The notes under the pieces are model-generated. The model was not told where the DNA came from and searched no databases. It worked only from the letters and a program-made list of their open reading frames with translations. 64,000 nt of DNA. Origin: DASRDU01 sp046331565 (GTDB lineage: Bacteria > Acidobacteriota > Blastocatellia > RBC074). The stretch lies in the NCBI GenBank assembly GCA_046331565.1, contig JAXLQP010000003.1:620001-684000 (forward strand), in the 5' to 3' direction. The translations under genes and the position numbers were made by a program. Positions 54,150 through 62,321 of the stretch are shown one piece after another (positions within the stretch are counted from its first letter, which is position 1; every line of letters starts with the position of its first letter).

Positions 54150-55010
54150 ATGAAACGGACACTGACACACAGCTCATTACAATTTCTGCCCGGCGTTTTG
54201 CTGCTGCTGATTTATTCATTCGCTTTTGCGCAGACGCCACCACAGGCGAAGTTGCCGGAAGGAACCGAAGTGCGCCTGAAGCTGATGCAGGCGCTCAGTT
54301 CAGCGACGGTGCAGGCAGGACAGACCATCAGCCTGCAGGTGCTTGATGAAATCAAAATCAATGGCGTGGCCGTGATCGCCGAAGGCGCGCCCGCGTGGGG
54401 CACCATTACCGAAGCCGAAGCAAAGAAATCAATGGGTCGCGGCGGCAAACTCGCGCTTCAGATTGATTACGTGAAAGCGGTGGACGGCTCGAAAGTTCCG
54501 CTGCGAGCCAGTTCCGTAGCGCAGGGCAAGGGACGCGGCGCAACCGTCGGCGTGGCCACTGCGGCAACGGCCATCGCCTTCTGGCCCGCCGCGCCGCTCT
54601 TTCTGCTGATGAAAGGCAAAAATGTCGAGGTTCCGCGCGGGCAGCATATCTCCGCCTTCGTTGATGGCGACCGCCTGATCAACGTGACGCCGGACGCGCC
54701 TGCCACGACAGCAGACGCGCCGCCGCAAACCGGAACCGCACGCAGCGCCGCAATGCCCGCCACAGAGTTCGGCGCAATCAATGTCACTTCAGAGCCAGCC
54801 GGAGCCGAGATTGAAATTGATGGCGTCTTTTATGGCAACACTCCGGGCCTGATCAGGCTGCCCGCCGGAGCACACACGATCACCGTTCGCCGCACTGGTC
54901 ACGAAGTCTGGAAACGAAACCTGAACATCGGCGCGGGCAGCAATCTGACCGTCAGCGCAGAACTTGTGAAGCAATCAGTGTCATCAGCCCGCCGCGCTGG
55001 TTCGCGTTGA
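54150..55010 (+). CDS. Exported PEGA-domain protein
   Basis: 286 residues from ATG 54150, with AGGAG upstream (the ATG at 54132 would precede the site). The signal peptide is LLLLIYSFAFAQ. Residues ~25-160 are a beta-rich domain (GTEVRLKLMQALSSATVQAG, QTISLQVLDEIKINGVAVIA) with a hydrophobic GVATAATAIAFWPAAPLFLL stretch. The C-terminal PEGA-like repeat has INVTSEPAGAEIEIDGVFYG and GLIRLPAGAHTITVRRTGHE, an immunoglobulin-like surface domain. Function unknown. Confidence 0.83.
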   Translation: MKRTLTHSSLQFLPGVLLLLIYSFAFAQTPPQAKLPEGTEVRLKLMQALSSATVQAGQTISLQVLDEIKINGVAVIAEGAPAWGTITEAEAKKSMGRGGKLALQIDYVKAVDGSKVPLRASSVAQGKGRGATVGVATAATAIAFWPAAPLFLLMKGKNVEVPRGQHISAFVDGDRLINVTPDAPATTADAPPQTGTARSAAMPATEFGAINVTSEPAGAEIEIDGVFYGNTPGLIRLPAGAHTITVRRTGHEVWKRNLNIGAGSNLTVSAELVKQSVSSARRAGSR

Positions 55011-55078
55011 GCAGCAACGAAGAAAGCAGGCTGTCAGGTCAATGGCACTCAGTTAAAGAGTCGTGGTGGAACCAGGCC

Positions 55079-55166
55079 GCACCCCCGTAGTAACGAATTC
55101 ATTCGTTCTGCTGCTGAAGCTGCGTTGATTCAAAGCCAACGAATCAATTCGTTACTACGGGGGGGC
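55079..55166. repeat. Palindromic element, GTAGTAACGAAT family, copy 2
   Basis: Arms 55079-55107 and 55138-55166 pair over 29 bp with two or three mismatches and a 30-nt spacer. Flanked by a GGCCGCACCCCC block as in the other copies. It lies in the 278-nt gap between the PEGA gene and the metallopeptidase gene; the rest of the gap shows nothing. Confidence 0.9.
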
Positions 55167-55288
55167 GACGAGTTACTTTCAAACAGCCATCACTTCATGC
55201 CATCGGGCTGTCAGGCACTGAACCGGCACAGCCCGGCGGTGATGCCGGATTCGCATCAGGATCGGTCAACTGAATGAAGGAGGAGAAG

Positions 55289-58234
55289 ATGAAAAGCAAA
55301 TTGCGTTACCCCGCCACAGGCGGGCGTTCCCTGTTCTTATTGACCACGCTGGCCTGTCTGCTCTTTGCAGGTCTGGCCTGGGCAGTTCAGCGACCGGCGT
55401 CGGCGGCGCGTGATGACGCTCAACAAACCGGCGCCCTGCTGATTCAGCAAGTGCGCGCCGATTCGTCACGGCCTGCCGCACAGTCGCAGGATCAGAAACA
55501 ATCTGTTCCGCTCGATGGCGGGACGGTGCTTGAGCTGCGCGACGGGCAGCTCGCCTGCCGCGCCGCGACCGCCGCCGAAGCGCAGGCGATGCAACGTGCT
55601 CCTCAGCAGGAACTGCACGTCCTCCGCGATGAAGTGACTGACGCCGCGCCTGAACCAGCGTCGAACGGCCTCAAGATCATCCTGCGCGGCACGGCGCAGC
55701 TTGAACAACACCCCGAAGCCAAAGCGGCCTTTCTGCGCGCCGCACACACGCTGGAATCACTGATTCAGAATCGCATCACAGTGGTGATTGATGTGGATTT
55801 CGGGACAACGTACTTCGGCGAACCATTCAGGGAAAACGCGTATGGGGAAACGAAGTTTCAGCGGGATTTCAATCCGAATGCCTGGGCTGAATATCGTTCC
55901 GCGCTGATTCGCAGCGCGGGCAGCCCGCAGGAGGCTGCGCTTTACGCTGCGCTGCCGACCGCTCAACTGCCGACTGACCTCGGCGCGACGACGGGCCTGA
56001 TCTGGCATACGACAGTGCGGCGCGCGCTCGGACTGCTCCCGCCTGTGGCCAATCCTGACGCTGAGATGCAGACGCTGGGCGCGCCGCCCCGGATCGGCTT
56101 CAATTCGGCTGTCAGCTTCGACTTCGATCCGAACGATGGCATCAGGCCGAAGAAGCTCGATTTCAATGCGGCGGCGCTGCACGAGATGGGCCACGCCCTC
56201 GGATTTTTCTCCGGCGTCGGAATTCAGGAAATATATCCCGATGCGCCGCCGCAGATGCCTGAGACGCTCGACGTGTTCCGCTTCCGTCCAGGCGTCACAA
56301 CCGCGACCTTTGCGACCGCGCCGCGCATTCTCTCCTCAGGCAGTGAACAGGTCTTTTTCAATGGCGGGCCGGAACTGCCGTTCTCAACCGGCAGGGTTGA
56401 CAGCACAGGCGGCGATGGCTGGCAGGCCGGACACTGGAAGGATTACCTGATCACCGGACGTTACCTCGGCATTATGAACCCGATCTTTAATTACAGTCAG
56501 TCTTACAAGCTGACTGACAATGATCTCGCCGCCCTTGAACTCGTCGGCTATCGCACGAACCCGCTGCTGAACGCGCAGGAGGCCGAACTGAAAGCTGATG
56601 ACGGAAAGATTGATCTGGGCGCGCTCTATGACGGACTGATGGTGGTCAACCGGCTGACCCCGACGAGCTATCCGGCAACATTGCGCAAACTGCGCATTCT
56701 CATTCCGGCTTTCCAGAACCAGCCCGACCCTGCGGGCAGGCCGATCACGCTGCTTTACGCGCAGGGCGCTTCAAACGGGCAACCGCCTGCGGGCGCACAG
56801 TTCACTCGCATCGAAACAACTGTGCCCAGCGCCAGCTCCGATCTTTTCCTGGAGTTCACGCTTCCCGGCGATCTGACAATCAACTCCGGCGATTTCTACG
56901 TTGGTTATCAAACCTCGTCGCCGCATCAGGGCGTGGGATTCGCCGTTGATTCAAGCGGCGTGGCAGAGAATCGCAGTTTTTACTCGACCACCAATGGAGC
57001 TGGCTTTACGCCTCTTTCAGCAGCGTTTCAGGGCAAACCGGTCAGCGCCATGATCCGCGCCATCATCTCCACCGGCGTTCCCACGCCGCCGCCAACGCCG
57101 ACTCCGGCTCCCACGCCGACACCCGACCCTGTTTTTGTGGCGCTGACTTCGGGCGTGTCGCAGGACGGCTCTATTCCGCCGCCATCGCAGGTCAGAGAAA
57201 TCTTCGGCACGCAATACACAATTTCAGTGCCCGATGGCGCAACGGAACTCAAAGTCGAACTGAGCGCGAATACCGACGTTGATCTTTACGCGCATTACGG
57301 CGGCCCCGTCGTGTTTCAGAACCACCTGCCGGTCGCTGAACATCGCTCAGTCTCGGACGATTACCAGGAATCCATCACCATCACGCCTGCGAGTACCTCT
57401 CCCCTGAAGGCAGGCGTCTATTACCTGATGATTGTGAATTACGGCCCCGGCGCATCCACTTTCAGGATCACCGCCACAGTCACAGGCGGCACAGTGCGCT
57501 CCGTGACGAGCGTTTCGGCGGCCAGTTACAGCGCCAGCGGACTGGCCGGCGAATCCATCGCCGCAGCCTTTGGCACACGCCTGGCGACATCCCTGATGAC
57601 CGCTTCGGGCACACCCGAATGCCCGACCTGCCTGCCGACGGAACTGGCCGGGACCAGAGTCCTCGTCAAAGACAGCGCCGGAACCGAACGAGCCGCTCCG
57701 CTCTTTTTCGTCTCACCCGGTCAGGTCAATTACCTGATTCCGACGGACACGGCGGCGGGCGCGGCCACTGTGACCATCACAAGCGGCGACGGAACAGTCT
57801 CGGTCGGCCCCGCACAGATCGCCGTCACCGCGCCGGGGCTGTTTGCCGCCAACGGTGACGGACAGGGCGTGGCGGCGGCGCTCGCGCTGCGCGTCAGGGC
57901 AAACGGGCAGCAAAGCTACGAGCCGGTCGCCCAGCCTGATGACGGGCAGCGACGCTTTGTCCCGCGTCCGCTCGACCTCGGCGCGACAACTGATGAAGTC
58001 TTCCTGATCCTGTACGGCACAGGGTTGCGACATCACCAGGGATTATCCGCAGTCAGAGTCAGAATCGGCGATGTGGAAACGCCGGTGCTGTACGCCGGGC
58101 CGCAGCAGTATTTCGTCGGGCTGGATCAGGTCAACGTGCGGCTGCCGCGCAGCCTGAGCGGACGCGGCGAAATTGAACTGGTGATGACGGCAGATGGTCA
58201 CGAGGCCAATCACGTCAGGATTCACGTCAGATAA
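55289..58234 (+). CDS. Secreted metzincin-like protein with PPC-like and Acidobacteria-type C-terminal domains
   Basis: 981 residues from ATG 55289, with GGAGGAG upstream. A signal peptide (SLFLLTTLACLLFAGLAWAV). Residues ~120-430 hold the peptidase-like domain with His298-Glu-Met-Gly-His302 (ALHEMGHALGFFSGV); the position of a third metzincin ligand is Ser308, so the site is altered or uses another ligand. A linker of TP repeats (~605-617), a PPC-like domain (~620-740, EIFGTQYTISVPDGATELKV), then the Solibacter-type domain (VSAASYSASGLAGESIAAAF, LFFVSPGQVNYLIP, GLDQVNVRLPRSLSGRG) shared with 295-3225. Confidence 0.85.
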   Translation: MKSKLRYPATGGRSLFLLTTLACLLFAGLAWAVQRPASAARDDAQQTGALLIQQVRADSSRPAAQSQDQKQSVPLDGGTVLELRDGQLACRAATAAEAQAMQRAPQQELHVLRDEVTDAAPEPASNGLKIILRGTAQLEQHPEAKAAFLRAAHTLESLIQNRITVVIDVDFGTTYFGEPFRENAYGETKFQRDFNPNAWAEYRSALIRSAGSPQEAALYAALPTAQLPTDLGATTGLIWHTTVRRALGLLPPVANPDAEMQTLGAPPRIGFNSAVSFDFDPNDGIRPKKLDFNAAALHEMGHALGFFSGVGIQEIYPDAPPQMPETLDVFRFRPGVTTATFATAPRILSSGSEQVFFNGGPELPFSTGRVDSTGGDGWQAGHWKDYLITGRYLGIMNPIFNYSQSYKLTDNDLAALELVGYRTNPLLNAQEAELKADDGKIDLGALYDGLMVVNRLTPTSYPATLRKLRILIPAFQNQPDPAGRPITLLYAQGASNGQPPAGAQFTRIETTVPSASSDLFLEFTLPGDLTINSGDFYVGYQTSSPHQGVGFAVDSSGVAENRSFYSTTNGAGFTPLSAAFQGKPVSAMIRAIISTGVPTPPPTPTPAPTPTPDPVFVALTSGVSQDGSIPPPSQVREIFGTQYTISVPDGATELKVELSANTDVDLYAHYGGPVVFQNHLPVAEHRSVSDDYQESITITPASTSPLKAGVYYLMIVNYGPGASTFRITATVTGGTVRSVTSVSAASYSASGLAGESIAAAFGTRLATSLMTASGTPECPTCLPTELAGTRVLVKDSAGTERAAPLFFVSPGQVNYLIPTDTAAGAATVTITSGDGTVSVGPAQIAVTAPGLFAANGDGQGVAAALALRVRANGQQSYEPVAQPDDGQRRFVPRPLDLGATTDEVFLILYGTGLRHHQGLSAVRVRIGDVETPVLYAGPQQYFVGLDQVNVRLPRSLSGRGEIELVMTADGHEANHVRIHVR

Positions 58235-58241
58235 GAAACGC

Positions 58242-58294
58242 TGGCGCAGCGCACGCGGCGGAATGCAGTGAAACCTTCCGCGTGCGCTGCGCCA
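58242..58294 (+). terminator. Hairpin after the metzincin-like gene
   Basis: A perfect 17-bp stem (58242-58258 with 58278-58294) and a 19-nt loop, eight nt after the stop. A short T-run follows. Likely a terminator; the stem sequence is built like the other palindromes of the window. Confidence 0.7.
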
Positions 58295-58347
58295 TTTCTG
58301 CTCTCACTTCCCTTGAAGTATTGAGTGATTACAGAAAGGAGCGACCG

Positions 58348-58890
58348 GTGTTCATACAAATCGGATTCCTCGTCTTTACGCTGCTGATCATTATGCTGAT
58401 TCATTACGATCTTCCGTCCTGGCTCCCTGTGCGGGCTGGCCGGGCGACGCAGGGCAGACCGCTGAGCGGGTCTGAACTGCTTTTCAATGATGGCCGGGCC
58501 GCCTGCTGGCAGAGGCGCTATCGGGACGCCATCAGAATGCTCAGGCAGGCAGCGCTGATCAGGCCGGAGCGGGCGATGACGCATTACTATCTGGGGCTGT
58601 CCTGGCTGGCGCTTGGCAATTTCGCCGAAGCGGAAAAGGCCTGGCAGGAGGCTTTGCGTCATGACCCGGAAAACAACCTTGCCCGGAACGGACTGGAGGA
58701 ACTGGTGGCAATTCAGAACAGACGTTCGACCATGGGGCAGGCCAGCGATGGCGGCATAAGTTTGTGCCGGGCTTCCCTGTCCGCAGCGCGAACCGGGAAA
58801 CCGGCACAGACCTGCGCCGATACGTCCGGCTCGCGGCTGATCGAACATCCTGGCCGGACGTTTCTGAAAGTGAACAGACTCTGGAAGTGA
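58348..58890 (+). CDS. Small membrane protein with TPR-like repeats
   Basis: 180 residues from GTG 58348, six nt after AAAGGAG; the open frame from 58282 has no site. An N-terminal membrane helix (VFIQIGFLVFTLLIIMLI) anchors a short TPR pair (LLFNDGRAACWQRRYRDAIR, YYLGLSWLALGNFAEAEKAW, EALRHDPENNLARNGLEELV). The C-terminal ~50 residues are polar without a recognised fold. Probably a membrane-bound protein-protein adaptor. Just before the RNase Z gene on the same strand. Confidence 0.75.
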   Translation: MFIQIGFLVFTLLIIMLIHYDLPSWLPVRAGRATQGRPLSGSELLFNDGRAACWQRRYRDAIRMLRQAALIRPERAMTHYYLGLSWLALGNFAEAEKAWQEALRHDPENNLARNGLEELVAIQNRRSTMGQASDGGISLCRASLSAARTGKPAQTCADTSGSRLIEHPGRTFLKVNRLWK

Positions 58891-58988
58891 TTGCCAGTCA
58901 CCTGTCTGATCAGTAACATCACCGTTCCTGTCAGGGCTGGCTTCAGGTTGAAGCGGCCCTGACCACAATCCGGTTGTGGAGTGATCAG

Positions 58989-59903
58989 ATGTCTGTCAGA
59001 AAGTTTGTCGCGCTCGGCACGGCCAGTCAGGTTCCGACCCGTTACCGCAATCACAATGGCTACTTTCTCAGGTGGGATGACGAAGGCATTCTGTTTGACC
59101 CTGGCGAAGGCACGCAGCGGCAGATGATTCTGGCCGGAGTCTCAGCGTCAGAGATCACGAAAATCTGCATCACGCATTTTCACGGCGATCATTGTCTGGG
59201 CCTGGCCGGAATCATTCAGCGCCTGTCGCTTGACCGCGTGCCGCACCAGGTCGAAGTTTACTATCCGGCTTCGGGGCAGAAATATTTCGATCATCTCAGC
59301 GAGGCTTCAATCTTTTACAATGCCGCCCGCATCAGCCCGCAGCCCGTCTCGCAGCCCGGTGTCATCTTTCAGGGTCAGCAGTTCACACTGACGGCGCGAC
59401 GACTCGATCACTCCGTCGAAACCCTGGGCTATCGTTTGCAGGAACCCGACACGGTCACGATGCTGCCCGAAAAGCTGGCCGCGCTCGGCATTCGCGGCCC
59501 GGCGGTCGGCCAGTTGAAACGCACCGGCACCCTGACCACTGCCGACCGCGTGATCACGCTTGATGAAGTGAGCGAGCCAAAACCCGGACAGGGCGTGGCA
59601 TTTGTGATGGACACGCGCGCGTGCCACGCGGCGCGCGAACTGGCCGACAAAGCCGATCTGCTGATCTGCGAATCAACCTATCTTTCATCCGAAGAATACG
59701 AAGCCGAACGCAACGGTCATCTGACTGCGGCTCAGGCTGCGACCATCGCCCATGAGGCAAACGTCAGAAAGCTGGTGCTGACCCATTTCTCGCAACGCTA
59801 CACGACCATCGAAGACTTCCTCACCGAAGCCCGCCGCATTCATCCTGATGTCGTCGCCGTGAATGACGGAGATGAAGTCGAGGTTCCACCACGCAGAAGC
59901 TGA
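58989..59903 (+). CDS. rnz: Ribonuclease Z
   Basis: 304 residues from ATG 58989, seven nt after GGAG; a TTG at 58974 is not needed. The metallo-beta-lactamase endonuclease that removes tRNA 3' trailers. Motifs: His63-x-His65-x-Asp67-His68 in ITHFHGDHCLGLAG, the tRNase Z order VKFV-like N-terminus MSVRKFVALGTASQVPT, GVAFVMDTRA with the third Asp, LICESTYLSSEEYEAERNGH and LVLTHFSQRY with the last His. Usual length and all key residues are present. Confidence 0.93.
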   Translation: MSVRKFVALGTASQVPTRYRNHNGYFLRWDDEGILFDPGEGTQRQMILAGVSASEITKICITHFHGDHCLGLAGIIQRLSLDRVPHQVEVYYPASGQKYFDHLSEASIFYNAARISPQPVSQPGVIFQGQQFTLTARRLDHSVETLGYRLQEPDTVTMLPEKLAALGIRGPAVGQLKRTGTLTTADRVITLDEVSEPKPGQGVAFVMDTRACHAARELADKADLLICESTYLSSEEYEAERNGHLTAAQAATIAHEANVRKLVLTHFSQRYTTIEDFLTEARRIHPDVVAVNDGDEVEVPPRRS

Positions 59904-59928
59904 ATCATCAGCCCGATCAATCAAAAGC

Positions 59929-59986
59929 CACAGGCCGCACCCCCGTAGTAACGAATTTATTCGTTACTACGGGGGTGCGGCCTGTG
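59929..59986. repeat. Palindromic element, GTAGTAACGAAT family, copy 3
   Basis: A perfect 28-bp stem (59929-59956 with 59959-59986) with a 2-nt loop, the simple palindromic form of the elements at 29454-29560 and 55079-55166. It lies between the RNase Z stop and the 3' end of the J-domain gene (convergent). Confidence 0.95.
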
Positions 59987-60043
59987 AATCTTCATTCGGC
60001 CTGAACCTGATGGCTTCTGGTTTCAGGAAGTCATCATTACTGA

Positions 60044-60763
60044 CTACAGGGCTTCGAGGCGGTGGCGGGCTTTTTTGATCTGGCGGTCAACCTGTGAAAT
60101 CAGGTCGGTGAACAGGTCAACGCCCATCGCTTCGGCGTTGATGACGCGCAATCTGAGTCGCCAGGTTTCTGAGCTGGTAATGGCTGCCATCTCTTCATCA
60201 ATCGTCAGCAGCCTTTCACGCGCTTCGGCCAGGCGGCGCGTCAGCAGAATCAGTTCTGTTGCGCTTTCGCTGCCTGCTTCAACTTCGGCCAGTCCTTCTC
60301 CGGCTTCAAGCAATGCCTGCAACCGTTCTTCCGCGCCGGTTTCGTAAGCGCGATTGATTTCAACCATCAGGTGATGACGATGTTCGCGCTCTCGTTCATC
60401 GGCTGAAAGGTCAGGATGAAAGCGGCGACAGACTTCGCGGTACAGCTTTCTGAGTTTGTCAGAATGAAAGCGGTTCTGCCCGCAGCCGACTTCATCATCG
60501 GCCAGCGAGGCGGCGTCATCAGTCACATCATCAGGATTCAGCCCCTGCAACGTGGCAATCTGTTTTTCAATGTCAGCCAGTTCATCATAACGATGACCGA
60601 TGATGTTCAGATAACGAGCCTCGAAAGCGCGAAACTCAGTTTGCAGGCTGCTGAGTTCAGCAGTGCGCTCCTGCACGGCGGCTTCAAGTTCAGCCAGAGC
60701 GGCGCGTTTCTTTTCGATTTCGCGTTGTTCAGCCGCATTGCTGATGACCAGGTTCGCACTCAT
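60044..60763 (-). CDS. Coiled-coil J-domain protein
   Basis: 239 residues, no signal peptide. The N-terminal half is a coiled coil (EKKRAALAELEAAVQERTAE). The middle has a J-domain (DKLRKLYREVCRRFHPDLSA, with the HPD motif, then MVEINRAYETG), which would stimulate a DnaK-type ATPase. The C-terminal half is a second helical region (AEARERLLTIDEEMAAITSS). The start overlaps the stop of the HAD phosphatase gene by 4 nt, so the two are translationally coupled with LolA upstream. It acts as an unassigned co-chaperone. Confidence 0.85.
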   Translation of the reverse strand: MSANLVISNAAEQREIEKKRAALAELEAAVQERTAELSSLQTEFRAFEARYLNIIGHRYDELADIEKQIATLQGLNPDDVTDDAASLADDEVGCGQNRFHSDKLRKLYREVCRRFHPDLSADEREREHRHHLMVEINRAYETGAEERLQALLEAGEGLAEVEAGSESATELILLTRRLAEARERLLTIDEEMAAITSSETWRLRLRVINAEAMGVDLFTDLISQVDRQIKKARHRLEAL

Positions 60764-61449
60764 GCTCCGGTTTTCTCCGTCCTTTCAAATTCAGTTTTCA
60801 GTTGTTGCAGCACTTCACCAAAGTTGCGGTATTCGTGGCATCTGATGCCCTGCTCGCGGCAGTACACGGCCAGGCTGTGTTTGGCAAAGACCTCATCTGC
60901 GATTGCAGCCGGGGCGCGGTCAGACAGGCCGTCGCCAATGAAAATCGTGTAAAGCCCCTGTTTTTTTGCGGCGCTCAGCACGGCGGCCTTGTCGTGACCG
61001 AAATGAGTTTTGTCGCGGAAGACGCATTGCCAGCCGCGCTGATCGTCCGGTCTGATCGTGTTGGCCAGGACTTCAAGGTGCGGAAAGTCCTGCGGCGGAA
61101 TGAACAGGTCAATGATTTCGTGAAAGCCCGCGCTCAGCACCGTCAGCGGCAGCTTTTGCGCGGCGCACCACGCGGCAAAGGGCGCAAAGCCCGGATCAAC
61201 CTGCACCTGCGCCCTGAGCAGTTTCACGGCGTCGGCAAACGGCGCGCGGATGCTGCGCATTTCACCGGCGATGCAGTCGCGCAATGTCAGTTGCCCTTCG
61301 CTGACCAGGCGACCGAGCGTTTCAATCAGCTTCGGGCCGCCGCCCAGATGCGTGGTCAGAAAGATCAGCGTGTCCTGCTCCGTCACCGTTCCGTCAAAGT
61401 CAGTGAAGATATGTACGCGGCGGCGATCCGTTCCTGAATTATTCATCAT
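60760..61449 (-). CDS. HAD-IB phosphatase, MtnX-like
   Basis: 229 residues. The HAD motifs are DFDGTVTEQDT (nucleophile Asp and acid Asp), Ser in LTVLSAGFHE (motif II), Lys in FGHDKAAVL (motif III) and GDGLSDRAPA (motif IV). The pattern is that of MtnX, 2-hydroxy-3-keto-5-methylthiopentenyl-1-phosphate phosphatase of methionine salvage, or a phosphoserine phosphatase-like relative. No other methionine-salvage gene lies nearby. It starts two nt after the lolA stop and overlaps the J-domain gene by four. Confidence 0.85.
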   Translation of the reverse strand: MMNNSGTDRRRVHIFTDFDGTVTEQDTLIFLTTHLGGGPKLIETLGRLVSEGQLTLRDCIAGEMRSIRAPFADAVKLLRAQVQVDPGFAPFAAWCAAQKLPLTVLSAGFHEIIDLFIPPQDFPHLEVLANTIRPDDQRGWQCVFRDKTHFGHDKAAVLSAAKKQGLYTIFIGDGLSDRAPAAIADEVFAKHSLAVYCREQGIRCHEYRNFGEVLQQLKTEFERTEKTGA

Positions 61450-61451
61450 GA

Positions 61452-62096
61452 TTACTGATTCACAACCTGCACGCCTTTGGGCGGCGTAAAAACAAACAAC
61501 GAATCTTCAATCGGCACGTTTTCACGAATGCTGCCGAGCAGAAAGTCTGTGCGCGCGCCGTTATTGTCAACGAATGAAAGCCGGACAAGCTGCTGCCGGT
61601 CGGGCGTCAGTTCAATAAACAGTTCACGAAACAATTCCTGGCCGCGCTTCGGCACCAGCCGCAGCACACGATTGCCCGCATAGACCGGAGCTTCGGTGGC
61701 AAATTCGATGACTTTGAAATCGCGCCGCAGATTGCCTTTGCCGAGCAGAAACAGAAACGGCGCGCGCAGGTCGTTGCTCTCGGTAATTTTTGTGCGCGTG
61801 ACCAGGCGTTCCGCAGGCAGGTATTCATAGACCTGCCGACCATCGGCAATGTACATCTTCGGTTCCGGCGTCGTGTAATCCCACCGCATCTTTCCCGGCT
61901 TCTTGAGCAGCAGCCGCCCCTTTTCGCGTCGCACCGGTTCACCCGGCGCGACATAAATCTGCGCAAATTCGGCAGAGAGCGAATCAAGCCGCAGATAGCG
62001 ATTCTGCAAGGTATTGATCAACTGCTCCAGCTCCGACTGCGCAAAAGTGGAAGGCGCAAAAAACAGCAATAACAACAATGTCAGAAGGTATTTCAT
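61452..62096 (-). CDS. lolA: Outer-membrane lipoprotein carrier protein LolA
   Basis: 214 residues with a signal peptide (MKYLLTLLLLLFFAPSTFAQ). LolA carries lipoproteins across the periplasm from LolCDE to the outer membrane. Pattern: QNRYLRLDSLSAEFAQIY, RREKGRLLLKKPGKMRWDYT, PEPKMYIADGRQVYEYLPAE and IELTPDRQQLVRLSFVDNNG match the LolA fold. It is the first gene of lolA-HAD-J-domain. The window also encodes a lipoprotein (32149-32670). No lolB was seen. Confidence 0.92.
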   Translation of the reverse strand: MKYLLTLLLLLFFAPSTFAQSELEQLINTLQNRYLRLDSLSAEFAQIYVAPGEPVRREKGRLLLKKPGKMRWDYTTPEPKMYIADGRQVYEYLPAERLVTRTKITESNDLRAPFLFLLGKGNLRRDFKVIEFATEAPVYAGNRVLRLVPKRGQELFRELFIELTPDRQQLVRLSFVDNNGARTDFLLGSIRENVPIEDSLFVFTPPKGVQVVNQ

Positions 62097-62194
62097 CAGT
62101 CAGACTTTCACCCGTAAAACCGAGCAACAGGCGAAAATTATAGGCTGGATTGAAACCGTAACCAAATGAGGCGGGCAAACAGTGTCAGCACATG

Positions 62195-62285
62195 CACCTG
62201 GGTACGCACGCTGCCAGCGTGCTGTGTGGCGCGGAAATAACGACTACCCGCAGCCCGGCACGCTGGCAGCGTGCGTACCCAGGTG
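62195..62285. repeat. Perfect 28-bp inverted repeat
   Basis: Arms 62195-62222 and 62258-62285 are perfectly complementary with a 35-nt spacer. Each arm also contains the small palindrome GCACGCTGCCAGCGTGC. It lies between the lolA start and the 3' end of the PilZ gene at 62322, both minus strand. Confidence 0.92.
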
Positions 62286-62321
62286 TGTGGAAAGGCAGGC
62301 CGCAGGCGCGTGAGGTTGAGA

